Positions 20,775 through 29,536 of a stretch of DNA of 64,000 nucleotides are shown here, one piece after another; within the stretch, counting starts at the first letter, position 1, and each line of letters opens with the position of its first letter. This stretch comes from Pseudomonas fragi. Lineage in GTDB: Bacteria; Pseudomonadota; Gammaproteobacteria; Pseudomonadales; Pseudomonadaceae. The stretch spans positions 4,052,501 to 4,116,500 of the forward strand of contig NZ_LT629783.1 in assembly GCF_900105835.1 (NCBI RefSeq), given 5' to 3'. Position numbers and translations under genes: made by a program. The notes beneath the pieces are model-generated. The model did no database searches. It had not been told where the DNA came from and saw only the letters and a program-made list of their open reading frames with translations.

Positions 20775-21204
20775 GCAGCGTATTGGTCAGAACACGCAGG
20801 TCACGCTGCATTTTGCTTTGCGTCTGGAAAATGGCGACACCGTCGACAGCACCTTCGACAAGTCCCCGGCCACCTTCAAGGTCGGTGATGGCAGCTTGCT
20901 GCCAGGGTTTGAAACGGCGTTGTTCGGTTTCAAGGCGGGTGACAAGCGCACACTGGAGATTCTTCCGGAAAACGCCTTTGGCCAGCCAAACCCGCAAAAT
21001 GTGCAGATCATTCCGCGTTCGCAGTTCAAGGACATGGAGTTGTCGCAAGGCTTGCTGGTGATCTTCAACGACGCGGCCAACACCGAGCTTCCGGGTGTGG
21101 TCAAAGAGTTTGATGACGAGCAGGTCACCATTGATTTCAACCACCCGCTGGCAGGCAAGACCCTGACCTTCGACGTGGAAATCAAAGACGTTCAAGCGCT
21201 GTAA
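20767..21204 (+). CDS. fkpB: FKBP-type peptidyl-prolyl isomerase (SlpA/FkpB)
   Basis: A 145-residue SlyD-like FKBP: an FKBP core ([32 protein letters not shown]) with an inserted IF domain ([18 protein letters not shown]) that gives chaperone activity. It lacks the His-rich metal tail of SlyD. It overlaps lspA by 8 bases and sits before ispH, the usual order in gammaproteobacteria. Confidence 0.93.
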   Translation: MTEQRIGQNTQVTLHFALRLENGDTVDSTFDKSPATFKVGDGSLLPGFETALFGFKAGDKRTLEILPENAFGQPNPQNVQIIPRSQFKDMELSQGLLVIFNDAANTELPGVVKEFDDEQVTIDFNHPLAGKTLTFDVEIKDVQAL

Positions 21205-21210
21205 TTCAGT

Positions 21211-21228
21211 GCCCGGCTGTGGCCGGGC
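21211..21228 (+). other. GC hairpin between fkpB and ispH
   Basis: GCCCGGC, loop TGTG, GCCGGGC. A T run begins only about 15 bases later, so it is more likely an attenuating or mRNA-stability structure than a full terminator. Confidence 0.4.
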
Positions 21229-21269
21229 CTGATTGGCATTATTTTTCTGCGCGTCCCACGAGGCCCAGC

Positions 21270-22217
21270 ATGCATATCAAACTCGCCAACCCCCGTGGCT
21301 TCTGCGCCGGGGTGGACCGTGCGATTGAAATCGTCAATCGCGCTCTGGAAGTATTCGGTCCGCCTATCTATGTTCGCCACGAAGTGGTGCACAACAAATT
21401 TGTCGTTGAAGACTTGCGCTCCCGCGGCGCAATCTTTGTCGAAGAACTGGATCAGGTGCCGGACGACGTCATCGTCATCTTCAGTGCCCATGGCGTTTCC
21501 CAGGCTGTGCGTACAGAGGCTGCGGGTCGCGGTCTTAAAGTTTTTGATGCGACCTGCCCGCTGGTCACCAAGGTGCATATCGAAGTGGCGCGCTACAGCC
21601 GTGACGGCCGTGAGTGCATCCTGATTGGCCATGCCGGTCACCCGGAAGTTGAAGGCACTATGGGCCAGTACGACGCCAGCAATGGCGGCGCGATCTACCT
21701 GGTCGAAGATGAAAAGGACGTCGCCAACCTGCAGGTCAAAGACCCCGAAAAACTGGCCTTTGTAACCCAGACGACCTTGTCGATGGACGACACCAGCCGA
21801 GTGATCGACGCCCTGCGTTCGCGCTTCCCGGCCATTGGCGGGCCGCGCAAGGATGATATCTGCTACGCCACGCAAAACCGTCAGGACGCGGTCAAGCAAC
21901 TGGCCGACGAGTGCGATGTGGTGTTGGTGGTGGGCAGCCCGAACAGCTCCAATTCCAATCGCCTGCGTGAACTGGCTGAGCGCATGCAGACCCCCGCCTA
22001 CCTGATCGACGGTGCCGAAGACCTGCAAAAAAGCTGGTTCGACGGTGTGAAGAGCATTGGTATCACAGCAGGTGCTTCGGCCCCTGAGGTGCTGGTGCGT
22101 GGCGTGATCCAGCAATTGCATGCATGGGGTGCAACCGGTGCCGATGAGCTGGCCGGCCGTGAAGAGAATGTTACGTTCTCCATGCCCAAAGAGTTGCGCG
22201 TTCGCGCCATCACCTAA
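21270..22217 (+). CDS. ispH: 4-hydroxy-3-methylbut-2-enyl diphosphate reductase
   Basis: Last enzyme of the MEP isoprenoid pathway, an Fe-S protein giving IPP and DMAPP. The ATG at 21270 (GAGG ahead) gives 315 residues starting [18 protein letters not shown]; Cys12 is the first cluster ligand, with later ligands in [11 protein letters not shown] and [11 protein letters not shown]. It ends the ribF operon. Its stop overlaps, by 4 bases on opposite strands, the end of the fimT-like gene. Confidence 0.97.
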   Translation: MHIKLANPRGFCAGVDRAIEIVNRALEVFGPPIYVRHEVVHNKFVVEDLRSRGAIFVEELDQVPDDVIVIFSAHGVSQAVRTEAAGRGLKVFDATCPLVTKVHIEVARYSRDGRECILIGHAGHPEVEGTMGQYDASNGGAIYLVEDEKDVANLQVKDPEKLAFVTQTTLSMDDTSRVIDALRSRFPAIGGPRKDDICYATQNRQDAVKQLADECDVVLVVGSPNSSNSNRLRELAERMQTPAYLIDGAEDLQKSWFDGVKSIGITAGASAPEVLVRGVIQQLHAWGATGADELAGREENVTFSMPKELRVRAIT

Positions 22218-22735
22218 GCGTGCCTGCATAACGCCTGTGCAGTTTTATCGCTGCGCAGGCTAATGCGCCCGCTCTTTGCCAGCACAACTTGATAGTGGCT
22301 CTGTGCAGTCCTTGCCTGACAAACATGCAGTGTGCCTGCTTGAAAAGCGCCCCCAATCAGCTGGGGTTCGCCCAGCGGATTAAACCGCACATACTGTTTA
22401 ACCGGTGCATTGCCCGCAATGGGTATGCGTCCACCGCCCTGTGACTCGACCAGCACCGGGTTGCTCTTGTCCAGGTGGCCTTGCCCGCTCACGTCCAGAA
22501 TCGTCCGCCAGCCTCGGCTCCAGTTATTTTCGCGTGGATAAACCACTACATATTGCTGGCGCAGCAGTGCTTGGGCGCGGGCGTTGCGCAGGCTGCTGGC
22601 CAGTTGTTCGGCAGCGACCTGGCGCTGTTGATGCTCGATAAGGGTGTTATAGGCCGGGCTGGCAAATCGGGCCGTAATCGCCACGATCATCAGCGTCAGC
22701 AGCAGCTGGGTCAAACTCATGCCACGTTGATGCAC
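22214..22735 (-). CDS. GspH/FimT-family pseudopilin with Gln at position 5
   Basis: A 173-residue type IV pseudopilin. The prepilin site is [18 protein letters not shown], so PilD would cleave after Gly5. The rest is a GspH-like globular domain with [22 protein letters not shown]. Position +5 of the mature protein is Gln (CAG) where nearly all such subunits have Glu. It lies on the strand opposite to pilV-W-X-E, next to ispH. It is the only GspH-type subunit here; P. aeruginosa has both FimT and FimU at this place. Confidence 0.85.
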   Translation of the reverse strand: MHQRGMSLTQLLLTLMIVAITARFASPAYNTLIEHQQRQVAAEQLASSLRNARAQALLRQQYVVVYPRENNWSRGWRTILDVSGQGHLDKSNPVLVESQGGGRIPIAGNAPVKQYVRFNPLGEPQLIGGAFQAGTLHVCQARTAQSHYQVVLAKSGRISLRSDKTAQALCRHA

Positions 22736-22969
22736 CTTGTCCTCCCTGGACCTTGCAGGTGTGTTTTCTCGGTATAGCTGAGCCTGGCGCTGCAGGTTTC
22801 AGGCAATGGTTTCATCATGTTTTCTGACTCTTAATTGCTCACGAAGTCAGGTGAAAAATCGGTTTGGCTTGCTTGGCTTCGTCCTACCTTGCAGCGCCGT
22901 GGAGGAGGCTAGGCTTTTATCTGGGCGGCACAGGGCGTGCCGTCGACTTTTCTGATATGGACGATTCGG
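22736..22969. other. intergenic region between the fimT-like gene and pilV
   Basis: This 234-base divergent region should hold the promoters of the pseudopilin genes. I see no good sigma-70 or -24/-12 sigma-54 element. Confidence 0.4.
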
Positions 22970-23179
22970 ATGCCTCGATTAGATAAAAGCCGGCAACGCG
23001 GGATGAGCTTGATCGAAGTGCTTATCGCGCTGTTGATTCTGTTTATCAGCCTGTTGGGCTCTGCCGGTATGCAACTCAGTGCTTTGAAGCACACGGCCAG
23101 CGCGCTGATAACTACCCAGGACAGTTTTATTGCCTACAGCCGGCAGGAGCAGGTCCGCGCGCAGACGGGTTCATCATGA
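22970..23179 (+). CDS. pilV: very short PilV-like minor pseudopilin
   Basis: A 69-residue protein (MPRLDKSRQRG/MSLIEVLIALLILF...) with an intact prepilin site, Glu5 and the hydrophobic helix, ending after only about 60 mature residues. PilV is normally well over 100 residues, so the globular domain is missing. The stop overlaps the pilW start by four bases (ATGA), so the short form is coupled and not obviously a frameshift. It may be a deletion product or a reduced subunit. Confidence 0.7.
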   Translation: MPRLDKSRQRGMSLIEVLIALLILFISLLGSAGMQLSALKHTASALITTQDSFIAYSRQEQVRAQTGSS

Positions 23180-23859
23180 GCAGCCCGCGTTCAGGTTTTG
23201 GCCTGATTGAACTGATGGTGGCCCTGGCCCTGGGGATGCTGGTGGTACTGGGCATGACGCAGTTGTTTGCAAGCAGTCGCGAGGCTTATCTGGGCCAGCA
23301 GTCATCGGCCATGCTGCAAGAGGATGCGCGCTATGTGCTGAGCAAACTGGCTCGGGAGATTCGCATGGCGGGCATGTTGGGCTGTCTGTCGGCCGATCAT
23401 ATTGTTGATGCGCCTGCGGCGTTCAAGACCCCGGTTTCCTGGCAAGGGGGGGTATTGCGCATGATCAGTTCGAGCGCAGGCCTTCAGTCTGCCAAACCGG
23501 ACTGGACAGTGGTTTCGGACTGTACAACCGTCGCCAGGGCCTACCCCGGGGCAAGGTTGAGCTTGGCGCCGGGTGAAACAGCGTTCCCCCTGCGTGAGTT
23601 GTTTTATCGTTTTGAGCAGGGGCAGTTGAAGGTCGGGCCCAATAAAACGGTGCTGCTCGACAACGTGGCGGCATTTGACGTGAGCTTTGGCGTGGTTGAT
23701 TCGGCAAGTGCGCACTCTGCGCTGCGTTATGAGCGTCACTTGGTCGAGGGGGCCCGACTGCGCAGCATCCGTATCGGCCTGACATTGCGCGACCGCACGG
23801 GGCGGGCCAAAGACCAGGCCTATCAACTGGAAGTCGCTTTGCGTAACCGGCTGGCTTAG
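23176..23859 (+). CDS. pilW: minor pseudopilin PilW
   Basis: A 227-residue PilW-type subunit. Prepilin site SPRSG/FGLIELMVALALGML with Glu5, then QEDARYVLSKLAREIRMAGM, a segment typical of PilW/GspJ-like subunits. The C-terminal domain is beta-rich (RLRSIRIGLTLRDRTG). Part of the initiation complex of type IV pili. Overlaps pilV and is followed by pilX after 9 bases. Confidence 0.88.
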   Translation: MSSPRSGFGLIELMVALALGMLVVLGMTQLFASSREAYLGQQSSAMLQEDARYVLSKLAREIRMAGMLGCLSADHIVDAPAAFKTPVSWQGGVLRMISSSAGLQSAKPDWTVVSDCTTVARAYPGARLSLAPGETAFPLRELFYRFEQGQLKVGPNKTVLLDNVAAFDVSFGVVDSASAHSALRYERHLVEGARLRSIRIGLTLRDRTGRAKDQAYQLEVALRNRLA

Positions 23860-23868
23860 GGGGTGCCT

Positions 23869-24411
23869 ATGCCTGTGTCATTCAAGTGTCAGCGCGGCAT
23901 GGCACTGCTGATCAGCCTGGTAGGCATGGTACTGCTCGGCCTGATCGGGATGGCGGCGATGGTCAGTGCGACGCAACAGGAAAAAATGGCAGCTGGCGTT
24001 CAGCACGCCAACCACTCATTTGAGGCGGCGGAAGCGGCGCTTGGAAGTGGCGAAGCGTGGCTTCACAGCGCATGGGCCAGGCTTTTGCCCTGCGCTTCGC
24101 CAGCAAGCTGCAACCCGCCCCTGGAAGCCCGCACCCAGACCGTGGCGGGCATTGATCCGGTATCCAGTGTGCTTTGGGTCAGTGTTGCGGATGGGTTATA
24201 TGGCGTCCAGAACCTTGGCCCAAGCATTACCCCGGCCCATTTGCCGGCGACCACCACGACGGGTTTGTATCGAGTGACCGGCATTGGCTGGCATGGGCAA
24301 TCACGCACGGTGCTGGAAAGTATCTATGCGCGTTATCAGGGGTCGGATAACACTTCGCAAGCGAGTGTTGCCCCGGTTTTTCAACGGGTCATGTGGCGGC
24401 AGCTGCAATAG
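23869..24411 (+). CDS. pilX: minor pseudopilin PilX
   Basis: A 180-residue GspK-like subunit starting at the ATG at 23869 (AGGGGG ahead; a GTG two codons earlier is less likely). The prepilin region CQRG/MALLISLVGMVLLGLIGMAAM lacks Glu5, which is normal for PilX. The helix continues through QEKMAAGVQHANHSFEAAEAAL. In P. aeruginosa, pilY1 and pilY2 would follow; here pilE starts 10 bases later. Confidence 0.88.
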   Translation: MPVSFKCQRGMALLISLVGMVLLGLIGMAAMVSATQQEKMAAGVQHANHSFEAAEAALGSGEAWLHSAWARLLPCASPASCNPPLEARTQTVAGIDPVSSVLWVSVADGLYGVQNLGPSITPAHLPATTTTGLYRVTGIGWHGQSRTVLESIYARYQGSDNTSQASVAPVFQRVMWRQLQ

Positions 24412-24421
24412 GAAGCACCCA

Positions 24422-24823
24422 ATGTATCGACCTGCAGCAGGTTTTACCCTGATCGAACTGATGATCGTTGTGGTGATCATCGGTATCCTTGGTGCATTCG
24501 TTTATCCGCTGTACGGCGATTATGTAAAGCGGGCCTATCGCTCTCAAATCATCGTCCTGATGATGGAGCAAGCCCAAAGTCTTGAGCGCTTTTACACCAG
24601 GAACGCGGTATACAGCGGTGTGAAAGGCCTCAGTTCAGGTAATCAGCACTACCACATAAGTGCAGAGCTTGCCGATCACGGCTACCGGCTGGAGGCGACT
24701 CCCAGGCAAGGTTCGGCAATGGCTGGGGATCCGTGCGGGAGTTTTACGCTGGCCCACACCGGTATGGCAGCAATAACCCAGGCCGCCCCTGGCCTGACAC
24801 TGCAGCAGTGTTGGGGGCGCTAA
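24422..24823 (+). CDS. pilE: minor pseudopilin PilE
   Basis: A 133-residue type IVa pilin-like protein with leader MYRPAAG/FTLIELMIVVVIIGIL and Glu5. AGGAAG precedes the ATG. Two C-terminal cysteines (GDPCGSF and LQQCWGR) would form the D-region disulfide. Last pilin gene of the cluster; thiO follows after 33 bases. Confidence 0.9.
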   Translation: MYRPAAGFTLIELMIVVVIIGILGAFVYPLYGDYVKRAYRSQIIVLMMEQAQSLERFYTRNAVYSGVKGLSSGNQHYHISAELADHGYRLEATPRQGSAMAGDPCGSFTLAHTGMAAITQAAPGLTLQQCWGR

Positions 24824-24856
24824 CGATTGATTTTGAATGACGGGCTGGATTAACAG

Positions 24857-25957
24857 ATGGCTAGGCAGCAACGGGTGGTGATTGTCGGGGGCGGGGTTAT
24901 TGGCCTGCTGACTGCGTTTAATCTGGCTGCGGATGTAGAGCAGGTGATTGTGCTGGAACGTGGTGGGGCAGGGCAGGAGTCCTCCTGGGCGGGCGGAGGT
25001 ATTGTTTCGCCGCTTTATCCGTGGCGCTACAACCGTGCCGTTACGGCACTGGCGCATTGGTCGCAGGACTTTTACCCGCAATTGGCCAAGCGTTTGTTTG
25101 CCTCGACAGGGATTGATCCTGAAGTACACACCACCGGGCTGTACTGGCTGGATCTGGACGATGAGGCCCAGGCGCTGGAGTGGGCCGGGCGCGAAGGGCG
25201 ACCACTGGCTGCGGTCGATATGTCGGCGGTTCATGATGCGGTGCCCGTCCTGGGCAGCGGCTATGCGCACGCAATTTATATGGCCAATGTGGCCAATGTG
25301 CGTAACCCGCGGCTGGTCAAATCACTGAAGGCTGCGTTGCAGGCCATGCCGAATGTCACTGTGCATGAACAGTGCGAGGTGCTCGGGTTTGTGCGCGAGG
25401 GCGACAGGGTGTGCGGGGTCAATACGGCCCGGGGTGAGATTCGCGGTGATGAGGTGGTGTTGTCGGCGGGTGCCTGGAGCGGCGAATTGTTGAGCGGGCT
25501 GGGGCTGGAGTTGCCTGTGGAACCGGTCAAGGGCCAGATGATCCTGTACAAGTGCGCGGCTGACTTTTTGTCGTGCATGGTGTTGGCAAAAGGGCGTTAT
25601 GCCATTCCGCGTCGCGACGGTCATATCCTGATCGGCAGCACGCTGGAGCATGAAGGCTTTGATAAAACCCCGACCCTCACGGCCCTTGAGAGCCTCAAGG
25701 CTTCGGCAGTCGAATTGATCCCGGCCTTGGCCGATGCGCAAGTGGTTGGGCACTGGGCCGGGCTACGGCCGGGCTCTCCCGAGGGCATTCCGTATATTGG
25801 CCGGGTAGCGGGCTTTGACGGCTTGTGGCTTAACTGCGGGCATTACCGCAACGGGCTGGTGCTGGCGCCGGCGTCCTGCCAGTTGTTCGCAGACTTGCTG
25901 CTGGGGCGTGAGCCGATTATCGACCCGACGCCTTATGCGCCAGCGGGGCGGGTCTGA
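24857..25957 (+). CDS. thiO: glycine oxidase ThiO
   Basis: A 366-residue FAD-dependent oxidase that converts glycine to the imine used for the thiazole of thiamine. An N-terminal Rossmann motif (VVIVGGGVIGLLTAFNLA), SSWAGGGIVSPLYPWRYNRAV and the C-terminal HWAGLRPGSPEGIPYIG and CGHYRNGLVLAP motifs match the D-amino-acid oxidase-like ThiO family. It corresponds to PA4548. Confidence 0.92.
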   Translation: MARQQRVVIVGGGVIGLLTAFNLAADVEQVIVLERGGAGQESSWAGGGIVSPLYPWRYNRAVTALAHWSQDFYPQLAKRLFASTGIDPEVHTTGLYWLDLDDEAQALEWAGREGRPLAAVDMSAVHDAVPVLGSGYAHAIYMANVANVRNPRLVKSLKAALQAMPNVTVHEQCEVLGFVREGDRVCGVNTARGEIRGDEVVLSAGAWSGELLSGLGLELPVEPVKGQMILYKCAADFLSCMVLAKGRYAIPRRDGHILIGSTLEHEGFDKTPTLTALESLKASAVELIPALADAQVVGHWAGLRPGSPEGIPYIGRVAGFDGLWLNCGHYRNGLVLAPASCQLFADLLLGREPIIDPTPYAPAGRV

Positions 25958-26012
25958 TCATTGGTAAACAAAAAATCCATGTAGATACTCTGTTGCAGGT
26001 CAAACCCAGCCA

Positions 26013-26129
26013 AAAGCCCCTCACCCTAGCCCTCTCCCGGAGGGAGAGGGGACTGACCGCACGTGGCCTCAAAATCTCCACAGATCAGCTCCCTCTCCCT
26101 CCGGGAGAGGGTTGGGGTGAGGGGCTTTC
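26013..26129. repeat. CCCTCTCCC-type long inverted repeat
   Basis: The arms AAGCCCCTCACCCTAGCCCT... and ...GGGTTGGGGTGAGGGGCTT, with inner CTCCCGGAGGGAG and CTCCCTCCGGGAG palindromes, form a nested inverted repeat of 117 bases. Similar CCCTCTCCC repeats occur in many gammaproteobacteria. Confidence 0.8.
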
Positions 26130-26152
26130 AGCCATCACTTTTTCCCCAACTG

Positions 26153-26184
26153 GTAGCTGCCTCGTTCCTTCGGTAACTGCTACG
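26153..26184. repeat. solitary half-copy of the GTAGCAGCTGCCGA element
   Basis: CTCGTTCCTTCGGTAACTGCTAC matches the right arm of the element at 14084-14228 at all but two positions. No left arm lies nearby, so this looks like a decayed or half element. Confidence 0.55.
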
Positions 26185-26211
26185 AAGATCTCGTGTAGTT
26201 GCGAATTGGGC

Positions 26212-26442
26212 TTAACCCCTTGGCTTTGGCCCTTGCTCCAGATGCTGTTGGGTGCAATACCACTCCTGCCGCTGGCTCAGGGCGCGGTCACGGGGTAGGT
26301 GTACGCCACAGTGGGCGCAGCGCACCATTGGCTGAGCGCCCGGGTCGACCGGCTTTTTACTCTCGGCCATGCCGGCCTTGTATTTGCGCCACAGCCAAAC
26401 ACCCGCAGCAATCAGCGCAGCCCAGATCAGTAAACGAAGCAT
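26212..26442 (-). CDS. PP0621-family small zinc-binding membrane protein
   Basis: A 76-residue protein: one N-terminal membrane segment (MLRLLIWAALIAAGVWLW), a short linker, then a zinc-ribbon-like CAHCGVHLPRDRALSQRQEWYC with Cys-X2-Cys and a later Cys, plus His residues. It matches the Pseudomonas family named after PP_0621. Function is unknown. It lies between thiO and bamD as in P. putida. Confidence 0.8.
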   Translation of the reverse strand: MLRLLIWAALIAAGVWLWRKYKAGMAESKKPVDPGAQPMVRCAHCGVHLPRDRALSQRQEWYCTQQHLEQGPKPRG

Positions 26443-26517
26443 GGTTATTCGCTATTCGAGAAAAGATGCACCAGTTTAGCCAAGGACCTGGCAGGCGCAC
26501 AGCGGCAAATCAAACAT

Positions 26518-26546
26518 AAAAAAAGAGCCCCGCAGGGCTCTTTTTT
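26518..26546. terminator. terminator of bamD (symmetric)
   Basis: AAAAAAGAGCCC, loop CGCA, GGGCTCTTTTTT. It lies about 15 bases past the bamD stop and carries A and T runs on both sides. Confidence 0.88.
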
Positions 26547-26560
26547 CAGGCGCTGAACAA

Positions 26561-27574
26561 TCAGTCGAACAGGCCCAGGGTCATGTAGCTGAACCACGAA
26601 CGGCTTTTGCCTGGTGCCTCTGGCTCTTCGATGATGTTGCCATCGGCATCTTTTGGCTTCAGTTCGGCCGGGATTGCATCCTTGGCATCCTGATACTGCT
26701 TCTGGATGTCCATGTTTGCACGGGTTTCACCCGGTGGCAGCGGTGTGCTGGATTCGATCAGGCCCAGGGTGGCCTTGCTCAGCCACGAGCGGTTATCCGA
26801 GTCGGAAACCTGTGGCACAAACTGGCCGTCTACCAGGCTCGGGTGGTCCGGGTAGTTGGTTTTGAGCACTTCAAGGCTGGTGCTGGCCAGCTGGTCGAGG
26901 TGCATGCGCTGGTAAGCCTCGACCATCACCGCCAGGCCGTCGCCGACCGAAGGGGTTTCCTGGAAGTTTTCGACCACATAACGACCACGGTTGGCGGCGG
27001 CTACATAAGCCTGACGGGTCAGGTAGTAATCGGCTACGTGGATCTCATACGCGGCCAGCAAGTTGCGCAGATAAATCATGCGCTGCTTGGCGTCGGGTGC
27101 GTAGCGGCTGTTGGGGAAGCGGCTGGTGAGCTGGGCGAACTCGTTGTAGGAGTCGCGTGCAGCGCCCGGGTCACGCTTGGTCATGTCCAGCGGCAGGAAG
27201 CGCGCCAGCAGGCCCACGTCCTGGTCAAACGAAGTCAGGCCCTTGAGGTAATAGGCGTAATCAACGTTGGGATGCTGTGGATGCAGACGGATAAACCGTT
27301 CGGCAGCCGACTTGGCCGCTTCGGGCTCGGAGTTCTTGTAGTAGGCATAAATCAGTTCAAGCTGGGCCTGGTCGGCGTAGCGCCCGAACGGGTAGCGTGA
27401 CTCCAGGGCCTTGAGTTTGGCGGTAGCACTGGTATAGCTGTGGTTGTCCAGGTCGGCCTGTGCCTGCTGGTACAGCTCCACTTCGCTGAGGTTTTCGTCA
27501 ACGACTTCTTTAGTCGACGAGCAAGCGGCGGTCAGTGCGAGGATGGCGATCAGCAGCAGGTGTCTCACTTGCAT
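26561..27574 (-). CDS. bamD: outer membrane assembly lipoprotein BamD (ComL)
   Basis: The ATG at 27574 gives 337 residues with a lipoprotein signal ([18 protein letters not shown]). Tetratricopeptide-like repeats fill residues 35-270. BamD is an essential partner of BamA in outer membrane protein insertion. This protein has a longer C-terminal tail than E. coli BamD, containing two copies of a similar motif ([14 protein letters not shown] and [13 protein letters not shown]). Divergent from rluD. Confidence 0.94.
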   Translation of the reverse strand: MQVRHLLLIAILALTAACSSTKEVVDENLSEVELYQQAQADLDNHSYTSATAKLKALESRYPFGRYADQAQLELIYAYYKNSEPEAAKSAAERFIRLHPQHPNVDYAYYLKGLTSFDQDVGLLARFLPLDMTKRDPGAARDSYNEFAQLTSRFPNSRYAPDAKQRMIYLRNLLAAYEIHVADYYLTRQAYVAAANRGRYVVENFQETPSVGDGLAVMVEAYQRMHLDQLASTSLEVLKTNYPDHPSLVDGQFVPQVSDSDNRSWLSKATLGLIESSTPLPPGETRANMDIQKQYQDAKDAIPAELKPKDADGNIIEEPEAPGKSRSWFSYMTLGLFD

Positions 27575-27634
27575 GGCGGCTTGCGTCCCTATGACGGCCG
27601 CTGTCTTGGGCGGGTCCGTCCTGTTATGATGAGT

Positions 27635-27656
27635 GCCCCGTGAAAAGCCTCGGGGC
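27635..27656 (+). other. hairpin in the rluD leader
   Basis: GCCCCG and CGGGGC pair across a ten-base loop, 67 bases ahead of the rluD start. A possible -10 (TATGAT, 27625-27630) overlaps the region just upstream. Function unclear. Confidence 0.3.
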
Positions 27657-27722
27657 AAAAGACGCCGTATTTAACCACAAGCGCGCAGCCGAAACCAAAG
27701 GCTTGGCGCGGTCCTGATGAGC

Positions 27723-28685
27723 ATGTCCGAGAAAATTCAACTTCGCGAAGAGGTGCCGTCCGAACTGGGTGGCCAACGCCTCGATCAAGTCGCCGCACAA
27801 TTATTCGCTGAGCACTCGCGCTCGCGCCTTTCCGCCTGGATCAAAGACGGCCGCCTGACTGTGGACGGAGCCGTCATACGCCCCCGTGACATCGTGCACG
27901 GCGGTGCCATCCTGGAGCTGACTGCAGAGCAGGAAGCCCAGGGTGAGTGGATCGCTGAAGACATCCCCCTGGACATCGTCTACGAAGACGATGACATCCT
28001 GGTCATCAACAAGCCTGCGGGCCTGGTGGTGCACCCGGCTGCAGGGCATGCCAGCGGTACTTTGCTCAATGCCTTGCTGCACCACGTACCGGACATTATC
28101 AATGTGCCGCGTGCGGGGATCGTGCATCGCCTGGACAAGGACACCACCGGTCTGATGGTGGTCGCCAAGACCATCCAGGCGCAGACGCAACTGGTTACAC
28201 AGTTGCAGAGCCGCAGTGTCAGCCGTATCTATGAGTGCATCGTTATCGGTGTCGTCACCGCCGGGGGCAAGATCGACGCGCCCATCGGCCGTCACGGCCA
28301 GCAGCGCCAGCGCATGGCGGTTATGGAAGGCGGCAAGCAGGCGGTGAGTCATTACCGTGTGCTTGAGCGTTTCCGTTCCCACACCCATGTGCGGGTCAAG
28401 CTGGAAACCGGGCGCACGCACCAGATTCGTGTGCATATGTCTCACATCAACTTCCCGTTGGTCGGAGACCCTGCCTACGGCGGTCGCTTCCGTATTCCGC
28501 CGTCTGCCAGTGTGACGATGGTCGAGTCCCTGAAAAACTTCCCGCGTCAGGCGCTCCATGCCCGTTTCCTTGAGCTGGATCATCCGACGACCGGTAAGCG
28601 CATGAGCTGGGAATCGCCTCTGCCAGACGACTTTGTCTGGTTGTTGACGTTGCTCAAGCAAGACCGTGAGGCATTTATCGGGTGA
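27723..28685 (+). CDS. rluD: 23S rRNA pseudouridine synthase RluD
   Basis: Makes pseudouridines 1911, 1915 and 1917 of 23S rRNA. 320 residues from the ATG at 27723; an ATG two codons earlier is also possible. An N-terminal S4 domain (GGQRLDQVAAQLF...SRLSAWIKDGRLTVDG) precedes the catalytic domain with GIVHRLDKDTTGLMVVAKT (Asp in HRLDKDT) and GRTHQIRVHM. Overlaps pgeF by four bases. Confidence 0.95.
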   Translation: MSEKIQLREEVPSELGGQRLDQVAAQLFAEHSRSRLSAWIKDGRLTVDGAVIRPRDIVHGGAILELTAEQEAQGEWIAEDIPLDIVYEDDDILVINKPAGLVVHPAAGHASGTLLNALLHHVPDIINVPRAGIVHRLDKDTTGLMVVAKTIQAQTQLVTQLQSRSVSRIYECIVIGVVTAGGKIDAPIGRHGQQRQRMAVMEGGKQAVSHYRVLERFRSHTHVRVKLETGRTHQIRVHMSHINFPLVGDPAYGGRFRIPPSASVTMVESLKNFPRQALHARFLELDHPTTGKRMSWESPLPDDFVWLLTLLKQDREAFIG

Positions 28686-29416
28686 ATACCTTCCTGATTC
28701 CTGACTGGCCTGCGCCGGCAGGCATCAGGGCCTGTGTGACCACCCGTGCGGGCGGCGTCAGTGTGGCGCCGTTCGACAGCTTCAACCTGGGCGACCATGT
28801 GGGCGACGATCCAGTTGCCGTTGCACACAATCGCCAACGCCTTACCCATATTTTTGACGTACAGCCCGCCTGGCTTAGTCAGGTTCACGGGGTTGTGGTC
28901 GCACCTGCCAATCCGCAGCTGATAGTCGAAGCTGACGCCAGCTGGACTGCAACACCTGGAATTGCCTGCACGGCAATGACGGCGGATTGCTTGCCTGCGC
29001 TGTTTTGCGACCGTGCCGGTACCCGTGTTGCAGCCGCCCATGCCGGCTGGCGCGGGCTGGCGGCAGGCGTGCTTGAAGCCGCAGCGCAAAGCCTCAATGT
29101 AGAGCCCCGGGAGATTCTTGTGTGGCTTGGCCCGGCGATTGGCCCCAAGGCGTTTGAGGTCGGGGGCGAGGTGCGGGAGGTTTTTATCAAAGATCTGCCC
29201 CAGGCTGAAGCCGCCTTTGTGCCCAGCATCAATGCCGGGCGTTATATGGCTGATATCTATGAGCTGGCGCGTCTGCGTCTGGCCCGTTTCGGTATCACGG
29301 CTGTGTACGGTGGCGGTTTTTGTACCGTGACCGACCCGCGTTTCTTCTCCTATCGGCGCAGCCCCAATACTGGCCGTTTCGCATCACTGGTCTGGATCGA
29401 AAGACCGTCCAGCTGA
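28682..29416 (+). CDS. pgeF: purine nucleoside/laccase-domain protein (YfiH/PgeF family)
   Basis: A 244-residue multicopper-oxidase-like (CNF1/YfiH) protein that starts with GTG inside the rluD stop (GTGA overlap). Metal-site motifs are AAHAGWRGLAAGVLEAA and GPAIGPKAFEVG, plus an early SQVHG. In E. coli the homologue removes D-/wrong amino acids from UDP-MurNAc during peptidoglycan synthesis. The pair rluD-pgeF ahead of clpB is conserved. Confidence 0.92.
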   Translation: MNTFLIPDWPAPAGIRACVTTRAGGVSVAPFDSFNLGDHVGDDPVAVAHNRQRLTHIFDVQPAWLSQVHGVVVAPANPQLIVEADASWTATPGIACTAMTADCLPALFCDRAGTRVAAAHAGWRGLAAGVLEAAAQSLNVEPREILVWLGPAIGPKAFEVGGEVREVFIKDLPQAEAAFVPSINAGRYMADIYELARLRLARFGITAVYGGGFCTVTDPRFFSYRRSPNTGRFASLVWIERPSS

Positions 29417-29437
29417 TCCAGGTCATTCGACCAACGC

Positions 29438-29465
29438 TTGAAACTCTCGTAATCGCCCGCATCTA
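29438..29465 (+). promoter_or_regulatory. sigma-32 (heat-shock) promoter of clpB
   Basis: CTTGAAA, a 13-base spacer and CCGCATCT match the RpoH consensus (CTTGAAA-N11-16-CCCCATnT) at all but one fixed position. It lies 72 bases ahead of clpB. Confidence 0.8.
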
Positions 29466-29536
29466 CTATGGTATCTGGCAGGTTTCTTCATTCAGGAGTT
29501 TCCATCCCTCCGGCCTGCTCATAAGGAAGGTGACGA

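Noticed and set aside
22855..22905. Possible sigma-54 promoter ahead of pilV (TTGGC ... TTGCA)
   Set aside because: The spacing of 14 bases is wrong for -24/-12 elements.
26013..26129. Possible CRISPR-like or phage att structure
   Set aside because: It is a single long inverted repeat of a common intergenic type, with no regular spacers.
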